Below, one piece after another: positions 41,086-48,431 of a stretch of 64,000 bases of DNA. Each line of letters starts with the position of its first letter. Position 1 is the first letter of the stretch. Under the pieces are notes generated by a model. It worked only from the letters and a program-made list of their open reading frames with translations, had not been told where the DNA came from and made no database searches. The position numbers and the translations under genes were made by a program. Origin of the DNA: RGIG5579 sp045541915 (GTDB lineage: Bacteria > Bacillota > Clostridia > Oscillospirales > SIG627); assembly GCA_045541915.1 (NCBI GenBank), contig JAZQJZ010000032.1, positions 1 through 64,000 on the forward strand, written 5' to 3'.

Positions 41086-42309
41086 ATGTTCAAGAATGTA
41101 TTGAAATTTGCTTTTATCGGACTGTTATTCCTCTGCATCATTGCTGTGCCGATCTTCGGTTTTCATCTCTATGACAGTCCCAGCATTTTTTCTGAAAATG
41201 CTCTTTTTACCAATCTACAGTTTGGTGGCGGCACTTCTGTTTATCTGACTTTCTCCGAGGAGGAAGAAGGAAATGTTACCGCCGAAGACTACCAAAAGGT
41301 AGCTGACATTTTAAAGGAGCGTTTTCTTGCTGTCGGATTCAGTGACATCAAAACCTCTGTTGACGGCGAATCCGTTCGCGTTGATCTGGCTCAAAAGACT
41401 TATATCGAAAGCACGGTTGCCAGCATTACCACCATCGGTTCCTGGAAGGCTGTCGGATCCTCTGGTGACACCCTCGCTGATGCTTCCATGATTGAAGGCG
41501 CATCAGTTGGCACTACTTCTAATGGATACGTAGGAATCACCCTTGATTTCACTGATGAAGGTGCAAAAAAGTTCTCCGAGAAAATCACAAGCTATGCCGC
41601 ATCCGGCACCATGTTCTATTTGACCATTGACGGTCAGTACGTTGCTTACGGAAGCACAAACAGCGCAAGTGTCAAGGATACCTTCACTTTCATCGGCTTT
41701 AGTTCTTATGAGACAGCTGCCGCCAATGCTTCTATCATTAAAAACGGCGAGTTACCCGCTTCTCTCGAAGTTGCAAAGACTGAGGAATTGTTGCCTACCT
41801 TCTCCTCTTCGGTTATTCTTGCAACAGCAATTGCCATTGTGATCATCTTCGCTCTTTGCTGCGCTGCTTTGATCCTCTTTGGAAAGCTCGCCGGCGTTTT
41901 TGCGATCTTGGCGCTTGCTAGCGACATTGCCATTTGGGCGACCTGCATTTCCAACGGCTCCTTCATGCTCAACCTGGCCACCATTATCACAATGGTTCTT
42001 TGCTTGATTTTGATCACCGTTTTCTACTGCAATGCAATTTCCCCCATTGGAAAAGCGCTTAAGGAAAAGAAACTTTCCGCTACCGGTACAAAGAAAGCAC
42101 TTTCCAAAGCCTCTATTCGTTGCATTTGGACTCACGCTTTGGCCTTTGCTATCGCCCTTGGCGCTATGTTCTTCACCTCCGGAATTTCTCTTTACATCGC
42201 AAAGGCAGTTTTAATGGGAGCTTGCGGAAGCTTCGCCGCCTTTTTCGTATTTATCTATTTCGGAATTCACTGTTTGTTTGAGACTTATTCCAACAAGAAA
42301 GACGCATAA
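41086..42309 (+). CDS. divergent SecD-like export membrane protein
   Basis: 407 residues. One N-terminal membrane helix (~8-27) precedes an extracellular domain that starts LQFGGGTSVYLTF, the Gly-Gly element of SecD, and contains a Thr/Ser-rich part. SecD-like NGELPASLEVAKTEELLPTFSSSVILATAIAI leads into about five more helices. SecD/SecF use proton flow to help pull proteins through SecYEG. The P1 domain is shortened and no SecF half is fused or adjacent, so it may be a degenerate or specialised SecD. The start has GGAAAGG ~10 bases upstream. Own promoter and terminator. Confidence 0.75.
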   Translation: MFKNVLKFAFIGLLFLCIIAVPIFGFHLYDSPSIFSENALFTNLQFGGGTSVYLTFSEEEEGNVTAEDYQKVADILKERFLAVGFSDIKTSVDGESVRVDLAQKTYIESTVASITTIGSWKAVGSSGDTLADASMIEGASVGTTSNGYVGITLDFTDEGAKKFSEKITSYAASGTMFYLTIDGQYVAYGSTNSASVKDTFTFIGFSSYETAAANASIIKNGELPASLEVAKTEELLPTFSSSVILATAIAIVIIFALCCAALILFGKLAGVFAILALASDIAIWATCISNGSFMLNLATIITMVLCLILITVFYCNAISPIGKALKEKKLSATGTKKALSKASIRCIWTHALAFAIALGAMFFTSGISLYIAKAVLMGACGSFAAFFVFIYFGIHCLFETYSNKKDA

Positions 42310-42315
42310 TCAATC

Positions 42316-42349
42316 AAAAAAGACGCTCTTTTTAGAGCGTCTTTTTTTA
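42316..42349. terminator. bidirectional terminator
   Basis: AAAAAAGACGCTCT pairs with AGAGCGTCTTTTTT. It is shared by the SecD-like gene and the leftward SLOG gene; the SLOG stop at 42347 lies in its tail. Confidence 0.92.
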
Positions 42350-42856
42350 TACAGAAATGAAAAAAATTCTTTTATTTTTCTTTTTTGCATAGCGAATCGT
42401 TTGGGCAGTTCCGGAGCGTGTTTCGGATTCCTTGAAAATTGCGATCACTGCATCGGCAGAATCTACTAAAAAGCGGTTTCTCTTTTGAAAACAAGATTTT
42501 GAAAACTCCTTTGAAACCAAAAAGCGTTCTGAGGAAGATTCCATAATTCTTCGATACCGCCGCTGATTCTTTTCCGACATAGACTTCGGTTGAGAAAGAA
42601 AAGGAACGACCGGAACAATCCGCAACGGCGGATCAAACCGTTCTGAAAGATTCAGCACTGCCTCGCCGCACCAAAGGTCAGTCCCCTCCGCCATTCCGCA
42701 ATAAAAGGTCCTGCAGCCTGCGTTGGCAACCTGAATGATGGTATTTTTAATTTTTGTCATTAATTCCTTGAATTCCTTGCAATCCTCGCAGTAGCCAAAG
42801 GAAAAGGATTTAGGCCTGTGTCCGGTGAAGGAACAGGTCGAAATGATCGGATTCAT
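42347..42856 (-). CDS. SLOG-family nucleotide-binding protein (YpsA/DUF1273-like)
   Basis: 169 residues. The N-terminal TCSFTGHRPKSF and the Gly-rich YCGMAEGTDLWCGEAV strand-loop are the ligand-binding motifs of SLOG proteins. RNRFLVDSADAVIAIF...SGTAQTIRYA completes the Rossmann-like fold. SLOG domains bind nucleotide derivatives or cytokinin-like ligands and occur in stress and conflict systems; Bacillus YpsA affects cell division. GGAGG before the ATG at 42856. It is divergent from pcrA with back-to-back promoters, which could mean joint control with DNA repair. Function uncertain. Confidence 0.82.
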   Translation of the reverse strand: MNPIISTCSFTGHRPKSFSFGYCEDCKEFKELMTKIKNTIIQVANAGCRTFYCGMAEGTDLWCGEAVLNLSERFDPPLRIVPVVPFLSQPKSMSEKNQRRYRRIMESSSERFLVSKEFSKSCFQKRNRFLVDSADAVIAIFKESETRSGTAQTIRYAKKKNKRIFFISV

Positions 42857-42873
42857 ATTTCCACCTCCTTGGT

Positions 42874-42902
42874 ATTATAACATCCGAATAAAACAAAAGC
42901 AA
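42874..42902 (-). promoter_or_regulatory. sigma-A promoter of the SLOG gene
   Basis: Minus strand: -35 TTGCTT (42902-42897), 17 bp, -10 TATAAT (42879-42874), 18 bp before the ATG. Confidence 0.78.
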
Positions 42903-42923
42903 GAAGGAAAAGAGCTTGCTTTT
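42895..42923. promoter_or_regulatory. inverted repeat between divergent promoters
   Basis: AAAAGCAAG (42895-42903) and CTTGCTTTT (42915-42923), 11 bp apart, overlap the -35 box of the SLOG promoter and end 2 bp before the -35 box of pcrA. A candidate shared operator. Confidence 0.4.
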
Positions 42924-42925
42924 CC

Positions 42926-42954
42926 TTTACAATTTAGCATTTTTGTTGTAAAAT
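42926..42954 (+). promoter_or_regulatory. sigma-A promoter of pcrA
   Basis: -35 TTTACA (42926-42931), 17 bp, -10 TAAAAT (42949-42954), 28 bp before the ATG. Confidence 0.78.
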
Positions 42955-42981
42955 ACTTAGGAATAATCTAAGGAGTTTACT

Positions 42982-45390
42982 ATGACTAACAGCGCTTGCG
43001 AGATCAAACAGAAAATTTTTCACCATTATTATTCATTTCTAAATGAGAAGCAACGAGAAGCCATCTTCGCCCCCGATGGTGCAGTGCTCGTGGTTGCCGG
43101 CGCCGGAAGCGGAAAAACGACGGTACTCGTCAACAGAATCTCCTATCTGATTCGCTTTGGTAACGCCTTCAACAGCTTCGATTGCCCCGGAGCGAACGAA
43201 GACGAAATGATGATGCTTCAACACATTGCCGATCACGGCGATTTGTATCCAAAGGAAGCGCTTTTGCCGATCTTAATGCGGTTTTCTAATTCGCCTTGTC
43301 CTCCGGATCGCATTCTTGCCATCACCTTCACCAACAAGGCAGCCGGTGAAATCAAGGCAAGATTAGAAAGAGAAATCGGACCGGACTCGAAAAACATTTG
43401 GGCTGGAACCTTTCACTCGATCTGTGTAAAGCTTCTCCGATTTTTTTCAGATCGCACCCTCTACGGAAACGACTTTATTATTTATGACCAAAATGACTGC
43501 AAAACCATTGTTTCCTCAATTTTAAAAGAAAAGGAAATTGAGGACCCGGAGCTGACTCCGAAGTATCTCATTAATACCATCTCAAAAGCTAAAAACGCAA
43601 TGCTCTCCCCCAAAGAATTTGAAGCTAAAAACACCGGTAGTGAGAAAAGGCGAATTTGCAGCCAGATTTATCATCTTTATCAAGAAAAATTAAGAAACGC
43701 CAACGCTCTGGACTTTGATGATCTGATTGTAGAGACGGTCAAGCTATTACAGACAGATGAATCTGCCAGAAGATGGTGTCAAAATAAATTTCGTTATGTT
43801 TTGGTGGATGAATATCAGGATACCAATCATGTTCAATACGAATTGATGAAGATCATCTGCGAAGGCACTGGCAATGTTATGGTCGTAGGTGATGATGACC
43901 AAAGTATTTACAAGTTCCGTGGCGCAGCAGTAGAAAACATTTTAAATTTTGATAAGGTTTTTCCCAATGTAAGGGTGGTTTTATTAGAGCAAAACTATCG
44001 TTCCACCAAGAACATTATTACTGCCGCCAACGCTGTCATAGCAAACAACCAATCAAGAAGAGGAAAAACGCTTTGGAGCTCCAATCAGGTTGGAAGAAAG
44101 GTAGCACTCAGACAGCTCGAGGATCAAGAGAAAGAAGCCTCCTTCATCGCTGAGACAATCAGCAAGCTGATCTCCATTGAGAAGCGCCGTTTTTCCGACT
44201 TCGCCGTTCTCTATCGTACAAAAGCCCAATCCAACATTTTAGAGCAGGTATTTACAAAATCAGCTCTCCCCCATCGCCTGCTCTCCGGTCTTCGCTTCAC
44301 TGACCGCGCCGAAGTGAAGGATGTTGTCGCTTACCTTCGCTTTATCTATAATCCAAATGACTTTATCAGTATGAGTCGAATCATCAATCTTCCCAAGCGC
44401 GGAATCGGAAAAGCAACAGTTGAAAAAGTCATTGAACTGGCGGAACGGGATGGAAAAAGCGTCTTTGATGTTTTGCGGGAATGCGCATCTTATGATGAAA
44501 TAAAGCGAAGCTTTGCAAAAATCAGTGGTTTTGTCTCGCTCATTGAAAACTTATCAAGTTTTGCAAAGGATCACATGCCTTCAGAACTGCTTCACAAGAT
44601 CATTGACGAGAGCGGTTATATGGAAACGCTTTTGGGCGATGAAAATGAAGAAAAACGGGAAAATGTCAATGAACTGATTTCCTCCGCGCTTCTTTTTGAA
44701 TCACGTAGCGATGTTCCAACTTTGTCATCTTTCTTGGAAGAATATGCTCTGGTCAGCGATGTTGATAATTTTGACTCCAATGCCGATGCGGTTACTCTGA
44801 TGACTGTACACGCCGCGAAAGGCTTGGAATTTCCAATTGTTTTTTTGGCAGGCATGGAAGAAAACCTCTTTCCTTCTCCCCAATCTTCTTTAACGCAGTC
44901 CGATTTAGAGGAAGAGCGCAGATTAGCTTATGTTGCCATGACTCGTGCAAAAGAAGAGCTTTTCATTACCTGCTGCCATCATCGAACGCTTTTCGGACGT
45001 ACCAATGCCAATCCGATCTCAAGATTTGTCCGGGAAATTCCGGAAGAATACATTTCCATTCAGCTCTGTCAGCCGAACATTCGTTCCGAATATGATTTTT
45101 ACGGAAAATCACCAAAAGACTCGATGAAAATCTATTCGGTCTCTTCCTTCGACAAGAAAACTACCGTCAAGACTCAGCCACCGAAGTCTCATTTTTCCTG
45201 TTATCAATCATCCAAGGATGCCTTTGAAACATTTTCAAAGGGTGATCGTGTGGTTCACGGCATTTTCGGTGCAGGTATTATTTTAGAGACAAAAAAGTAC
45301 GCCTCCGACACCCTTTATATTATCCAATTTGATCATTCCGGCCAGAAAAAACTGATGGCTACTTATGCAAAACTAAAAAAAGAACAGTAA
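42982..45390 (+). CDS. pcrA: UvrD/PcrA-type DNA helicase
   Basis: 802 residues with all superfamily 1A motifs: Q/I (NEKQREAI, GAGSGKT 40-46), Ia (ITFTNKAAGEIKARL), II (VLVDEYQDTN), III (VVGDDDQSIYKFRGA), IV (LEQNYRSTKNI), V (LMTVHAAKGLEFPIVFLAGMEE) and VI (EERRLAYVAMTRAKE). The C-terminal tail (SKGDRVVHGIFGAGIILETK) is the PcrA-type Tudor-like RNA-polymerase-binding element. It removes RecA filaments and stalled complexes during repair. An insertion of about 45 residues lies between motifs I and Ia (about 57-100), where most PcrA proteins have only a short loop. AAGGAG before the ATG; own promoter. Confidence 0.96.
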   Translation: MTNSACEIKQKIFHHYYSFLNEKQREAIFAPDGAVLVVAGAGSGKTTVLVNRISYLIRFGNAFNSFDCPGANEDEMMMLQHIADHGDLYPKEALLPILMRFSNSPCPPDRILAITFTNKAAGEIKARLEREIGPDSKNIWAGTFHSICVKLLRFFSDRTLYGNDFIIYDQNDCKTIVSSILKEKEIEDPELTPKYLINTISKAKNAMLSPKEFEAKNTGSEKRRICSQIYHLYQEKLRNANALDFDDLIVETVKLLQTDESARRWCQNKFRYVLVDEYQDTNHVQYELMKIICEGTGNVMVVGDDDQSIYKFRGAAVENILNFDKVFPNVRVVLLEQNYRSTKNIITAANAVIANNQSRRGKTLWSSNQVGRKVALRQLEDQEKEASFIAETISKLISIEKRRFSDFAVLYRTKAQSNILEQVFTKSALPHRLLSGLRFTDRAEVKDVVAYLRFIYNPNDFISMSRIINLPKRGIGKATVEKVIELAERDGKSVFDVLRECASYDEIKRSFAKISGFVSLIENLSSFAKDHMPSELLHKIIDESGYMETLLGDENEEKRENVNELISSALLFESRSDVPTLSSFLEEYALVSDVDNFDSNADAVTLMTVHAAKGLEFPIVFLAGMEENLFPSPQSSLTQSDLEEERRLAYVAMTRAKEELFITCCHHRTLFGRTNANPISRFVREIPEEYISIQLCQPNIRSEYDFYGKSPKDSMKIYSVSSFDKKTTVKTQPPKSHFSCYQSSKDAFETFSKGDRVVHGIFGAGIILETKKYASDTLYIIQFDHSGQKKLMATYAKLKKEQ

Positions 45391-45395
45391 CACAG

Positions 45396-45447
45396 ACGCC
45401 TCTCTTTCATAAAATAAAGTAAATATTTTAGAAGAGAGGCGTTTTTT
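45396..45447 (+). terminator. terminator hairpin of pcrA overlapping the next gene's ribosome site
   Basis: ACGCCTCTCT (45396-45405) pairs with AGAGAGGCGT (45433-45442), followed by TTTTTT. The downstream arm holds the GAGAGG that must be the ribosome site of the gene starting at 45448. The 27-base AT-rich loop could hold a promoter for the next gene. Confidence 0.8.
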
Positions 45448-46551
45448 ATGTCTGAATTTCAAACAAAAAAATTCTTCGCATCTGCTAACACGACTGACGG
45501 ATTTAAAAGCTATTTTCCGCAGATTTTCAGCCCAACGATCATTGATAAAATCTACATACTCAAAGGTGGTCCCGGCACCGGAAAATCCGGTTTTATGAGA
45601 AGCATCTCCTTATTGTCACAAAAAAACGGATATTCGTGCGAGGAATTTCTTTGTTCTTCTGACACAAATTCCTTAGACGGAGTCATCATTTCCGGACTTA
45701 ATATCGCGATTTTAGACGGAACCAGTCCCCACACCACAGATCCCATTTATCCCGGTGCCATTGAGGAAATTCTGAATTTTGGCGACTTTCTGGATAAAGA
45801 AAAATTGAAGCAATCAAAAAGCGAAATCATCTTTTTGATTCAGGAGAAAAAGCGTTATTACAAACGTGCTTATCAGTTTTTGAGAGCAATGGGTGAAATA
45901 GAAAATGAAATTCTGAAAATAGCCGAAGAAAGTATTTTGCAAAACAAAATGCAAAAAAACTTGGAATCGATTGCAAAAGTAGTTTTCAAAAAATCTAACA
46001 GCAACCAAGAGACGATACGAAATACTTCTACCATCAATTCAAAAGGTCTGAATCGACTCAGTACTTTAAAAGAGATGAGCGATTGTATTTATGTGGTTGA
46101 GAATCATTACAACCTCGGTTATCTATATCTTGAAAAATTGTATCAGCTTGCCAAGACACAAAATCAAAAAATTATCAAAAGTCATTCTTGCATATTTCCG
46201 GATAAGGTGGATGGACTTTTCTTTCCGGATTCATCTTGTGCTGTTGTTCTTGGTGTGCGTGACTATGATGCTGAACTGAAAAATAAAGAGTATTATTACA
46301 TCAATATGAAGCGTTTTTCACAGAAGGAAGTGATTCAAAACGATCGTCAAAAGATTCGTTTCGGAACCCGCTGCTCCGAAATGCTACTATCCGGCGCTAT
46401 TGATGCCTTTCAAGACGCCGAAAAAGCGCATTTTGCTCTTGAGAGAATCTATATCAACGCGATGAACTTCCAAAAAATATCACAGATAGTAGAGAATTTT
46501 ACCCAAAAATATGCTCTTCGGCAAAACTTGACCAATGAAGCGAATTCTTGA
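45448..46551 (+). CDS. P-loop ATPase of the PRK06851 type, function unknown
   Basis: 367 residues. A Walker A GGPGTGKS lies at ~40-47 after IDKIYILKG. A hydrophobic strand with NIAILDGTSPHTTDPIYPGAIEEIL follows, then a long helical middle. A second half resembles a weaker repeat of the first (DCIYVVENHYNLGYLYLEKL, CIFPDKVDGLFFPDSSCAVVLG). Proteins of this look are found in spore-forming Firmicutes and are annotated only as ATPase-like. The start is ATG 45448, whose ribosome site lies inside the pcrA terminator stem. It ends in the -35 box of the next promoter. No partner can be named. Confidence 0.7.
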   Translation: MSEFQTKKFFASANTTDGFKSYFPQIFSPTIIDKIYILKGGPGTGKSGFMRSISLLSQKNGYSCEEFLCSSDTNSLDGVIISGLNIAILDGTSPHTTDPIYPGAIEEILNFGDFLDKEKLKQSKSEIIFLIQEKKRYYKRAYQFLRAMGEIENEILKIAEESILQNKMQKNLESIAKVVFKKSNSNQETIRNTSTINSKGLNRLSTLKEMSDCIYVVENHYNLGYLYLEKLYQLAKTQNQKIIKSHSCIFPDKVDGLFFPDSSCAVVLGVRDYDAELKNKEYYYINMKRFSQKEVIQNDRQKIRFGTRCSEMLLSGAIDAFQDAEKAHFALERIYINAMNFQKISQIVENFTQKYALRQNLTNEANS

Positions 46552-46576
46552 CATTTTCACTCTAATCTTTTATAAT
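46548..46576 (+). promoter_or_regulatory. perfect-consensus sigma-A promoter of the O-antigen-ligase-like gene
   Basis: TTGACA (46548-46553), 17 bp, TATAAT (46571-46576). The TGA stop of the ATPase gene (46549-46551) lies within the -35 box. Confidence 0.92.
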
Positions 46577-46629
46577 ACTAATGTTTAAATGATGGAATGA
46601 TCCAACTATTTTGAGGAGAAGTCATAGGA

Positions 46630-47835
46630 ATGAAAATGCAGAGAATTCGGCGCATATTTTCCAAGTTTACACTAAATGAATATGTAATTCTTGCATTTGT
46701 TACTTCCACTTTTATTTCCCCGTATCTGCAAGCCGCCCTATTTCTTGCACTTCCTTTTTTTGGTTTTGTCACGAAGCAATTCACCCTTTTTCTTCCGAAG
46801 AAAAAAAGCGACTGGATGATTGTTTCGTTTGCCCTTTTGGCGGCACTTTCCACCTTCCTTTTTGCAAAAGAAGGTTTGGTTTTTTCCTTTCAATTAAAGC
46901 CAATTTATCTCTATCTTTTATCCGTTGGCATCATCATTCTTGTATTTGATATTTTCTTCATTTCCAAGGTGATGACAAGGAGAGTCTTTCTCATCGGTCT
47001 TTCCACAACCGCGCTTTTGAGCATTACAAGCTTCATAGTTGCTTTGTTTCAAAGAATTTTTGAGATTTTCCCTGACCCTGTCAACCGTCCCGGTAGAGTT
47101 GCCTCGGTATTTTTTAACGAGAATTACTACGGAATGGTTATTGAATTCGTAGTACTGATTTGCCTGTTTTTATTTTTTGAGACACGGGACAAAAGGAAAA
47201 AAGCTTTTTTCTCCATTGCATTTGCTTTTAACGTTGCCGCTCTTTGGCTCTGTCAAAGCCGAATGGCATTTATCATCGTTGCCGGCGCAGTTTTAATTTT
47301 TCTGTTTTTCAATCACAAAAAACTGTTCTATTCTTTTTTAATTCTTGCTGTCGTGTTTTGCCTATTACTGATCCGATTCCCTAACCTTCTGCCACGATTT
47401 GATACCATTTCTTCCTATTTCGATTTTCGCTTAGGAATTTGGAAATCAGCAATCAATGCATTTTTTGAGAATCCGATTTTAGGACGCGGCTATTTTTCCT
47501 ATAGTTCGATTTGGCTCGAATCACAAGAAAGCTGGCAATTTCAGGCGCTTCATACCCACAATCTTTACATTGAGGTTTTGTTAAATTTTGGAATTATCGG
47601 CGCATTTTTACTATTTGGCTATAGTTTGATCCGAATTTTCTCTTGTTTCAAAACCTGTAAACAGGAAAAGAGCAGGAACGGCGTTGCCCTGATCGTCACT
47701 GTTTGTCTGGCCATCTTTCTTCACGGTCTGGCTGATACGACGATATTTTGGCCACAAACCGGTTTCTTCGCAATTTTCTTGTTGATTTCAAGTGATGTTT
47801 ATCAGCACGATTCCATTACAAAAGAGGAGAATTGA
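46630..47835 (+). CDS. O-antigen ligase/polymerase-like membrane protein (Wzy/WaaL fold)
   Basis: 401 residues with about eleven hydrophobic helices. The large extracellular loop typical of the family lies between the later helices (FDFRLGIWKSAINAFFENPILGRGYFSY ... FQALHTHNLYIEVLLNFGIIGAFL). It carries the conserved GxGxF and H-x-H-N pattern of WaaL/Wzy. Such proteins join lipid-linked glycans to an acceptor or polymerise repeat units outside the membrane. With the dehydratase at 4.1 kb this suggests a surface polysaccharide, though the genes are far apart. AGGAGA 10 bases before the ATG. maf follows after 1 bp, so the two are coupled. Confidence 0.85.
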   Translation: MKMQRIRRIFSKFTLNEYVILAFVTSTFISPYLQAALFLALPFFGFVTKQFTLFLPKKKSDWMIVSFALLAALSTFLFAKEGLVFSFQLKPIYLYLLSVGIIILVFDIFFISKVMTRRVFLIGLSTTALLSITSFIVALFQRIFEIFPDPVNRPGRVASVFFNENYYGMVIEFVVLICLFLFFETRDKRKKAFFSIAFAFNVAALWLCQSRMAFIIVAGAVLIFLFFNHKKLFYSFLILAVVFCLLLIRFPNLLPRFDTISSYFDFRLGIWKSAINAFFENPILGRGYFSYSSIWLESQESWQFQALHTHNLYIEVLLNFGIIGAFLLFGYSLIRIFSCFKTCKQEKSRNGVALIVTVCLAIFLHGLADTTIFWPQTGFFAIFLLISSDVYQHDSITKEEN

Positions 47836-47836
47836 T

Positions 47837-48406
47837 TTGAACGTTGTTTTAGCTTCCGCTTCCCCAAGGCGGCAAGAATTGTTAAAGCGCCTTTATCCGG
47901 AATTTATCATTGACCCAGCAGATATTGACGAAACCGTTCCGGATAACATCGGCTCGGAATTTGCACCTGTTTTTCTATCTGCGGCAAAAGCTGATGCCAT
48001 TGCCGAAAAGTATCCAAACGATTTAATCATTGCAGCAGATACCATTGTACTTTGCGACGGTGAAATCTTAGGAAAACCAAAGGATCGAAACGATGCAATT
48101 CAAATGCTCCAAAAGCTTTCCGGCAAAACTCACAAGGTTATTACCGGGTGCTGCATAAGCATTGGTGAGCAGTGTACTTGCTTCTCCGAAGAAAGCCTTG
48201 TAACCTTCTACAACTTATCCGAGGAGGAAATCTGCGAATATGTTTCTTCCGGCTTTTCCGATGGAAAAGCCGGTGCTTATGGAATTCAAGACAACGGTGC
48301 CTTTTTTGTAGAAAAAATTGACGGCGACTATTATAACATCGTAGGTTTTCCCATCGGAAGGCTAAAGCGTGAAATCGCCGCCTTGCTTCAAGAAATTAAA
48401 AAATGA
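47837..48406 (+). CDS. maf: Maf-family nucleoside triphosphate pyrophosphatase
   Basis: 189 residues from a TTG at 47837. AGAGGAGA lies 7 bases upstream, and the first residues then read MNVVLASASPRRQELL as expected for Maf. An earlier in-frame ATG (47792) is inside the previous gene. Other marks are IDETVPDN, IIAADTIVL, GKPKDRNDAIQML, SGKTHKVITG, and DGKAGAYGIQDNGAFFVEKIDGDYYNIVGFP. Maf hydrolyses dTTP/UTP or modified nucleotides and is tied to septum formation. Its stop lies inside the terminator stem. Confidence 0.95.
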   Translation: MNVVLASASPRRQELLKRLYPEFIIDPADIDETVPDNIGSEFAPVFLSAAKADAIAEKYPNDLIIAADTIVLCDGEILGKPKDRNDAIQMLQKLSGKTHKVITGCCISIGEQCTCFSEESLVTFYNLSEEEICEYVSSGFSDGKAGAYGIQDNGAFFVEKIDGDYYNIVGFPIGRLKREIAALLQEIKK

Positions 48407-48431
48407 AGAGGAAATCCTCTTCATTTTTTCT
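48398..48431. terminator. bidirectional terminator containing both stop codons
   Basis: AAAAAATGAAGAGGA pairs with TCCTCTTCATTTTTT. The maf stop (48404-48406) and the YgiQ stop (48421-48423) are both within the stem, a very compact convergent end. Confidence 0.92.
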
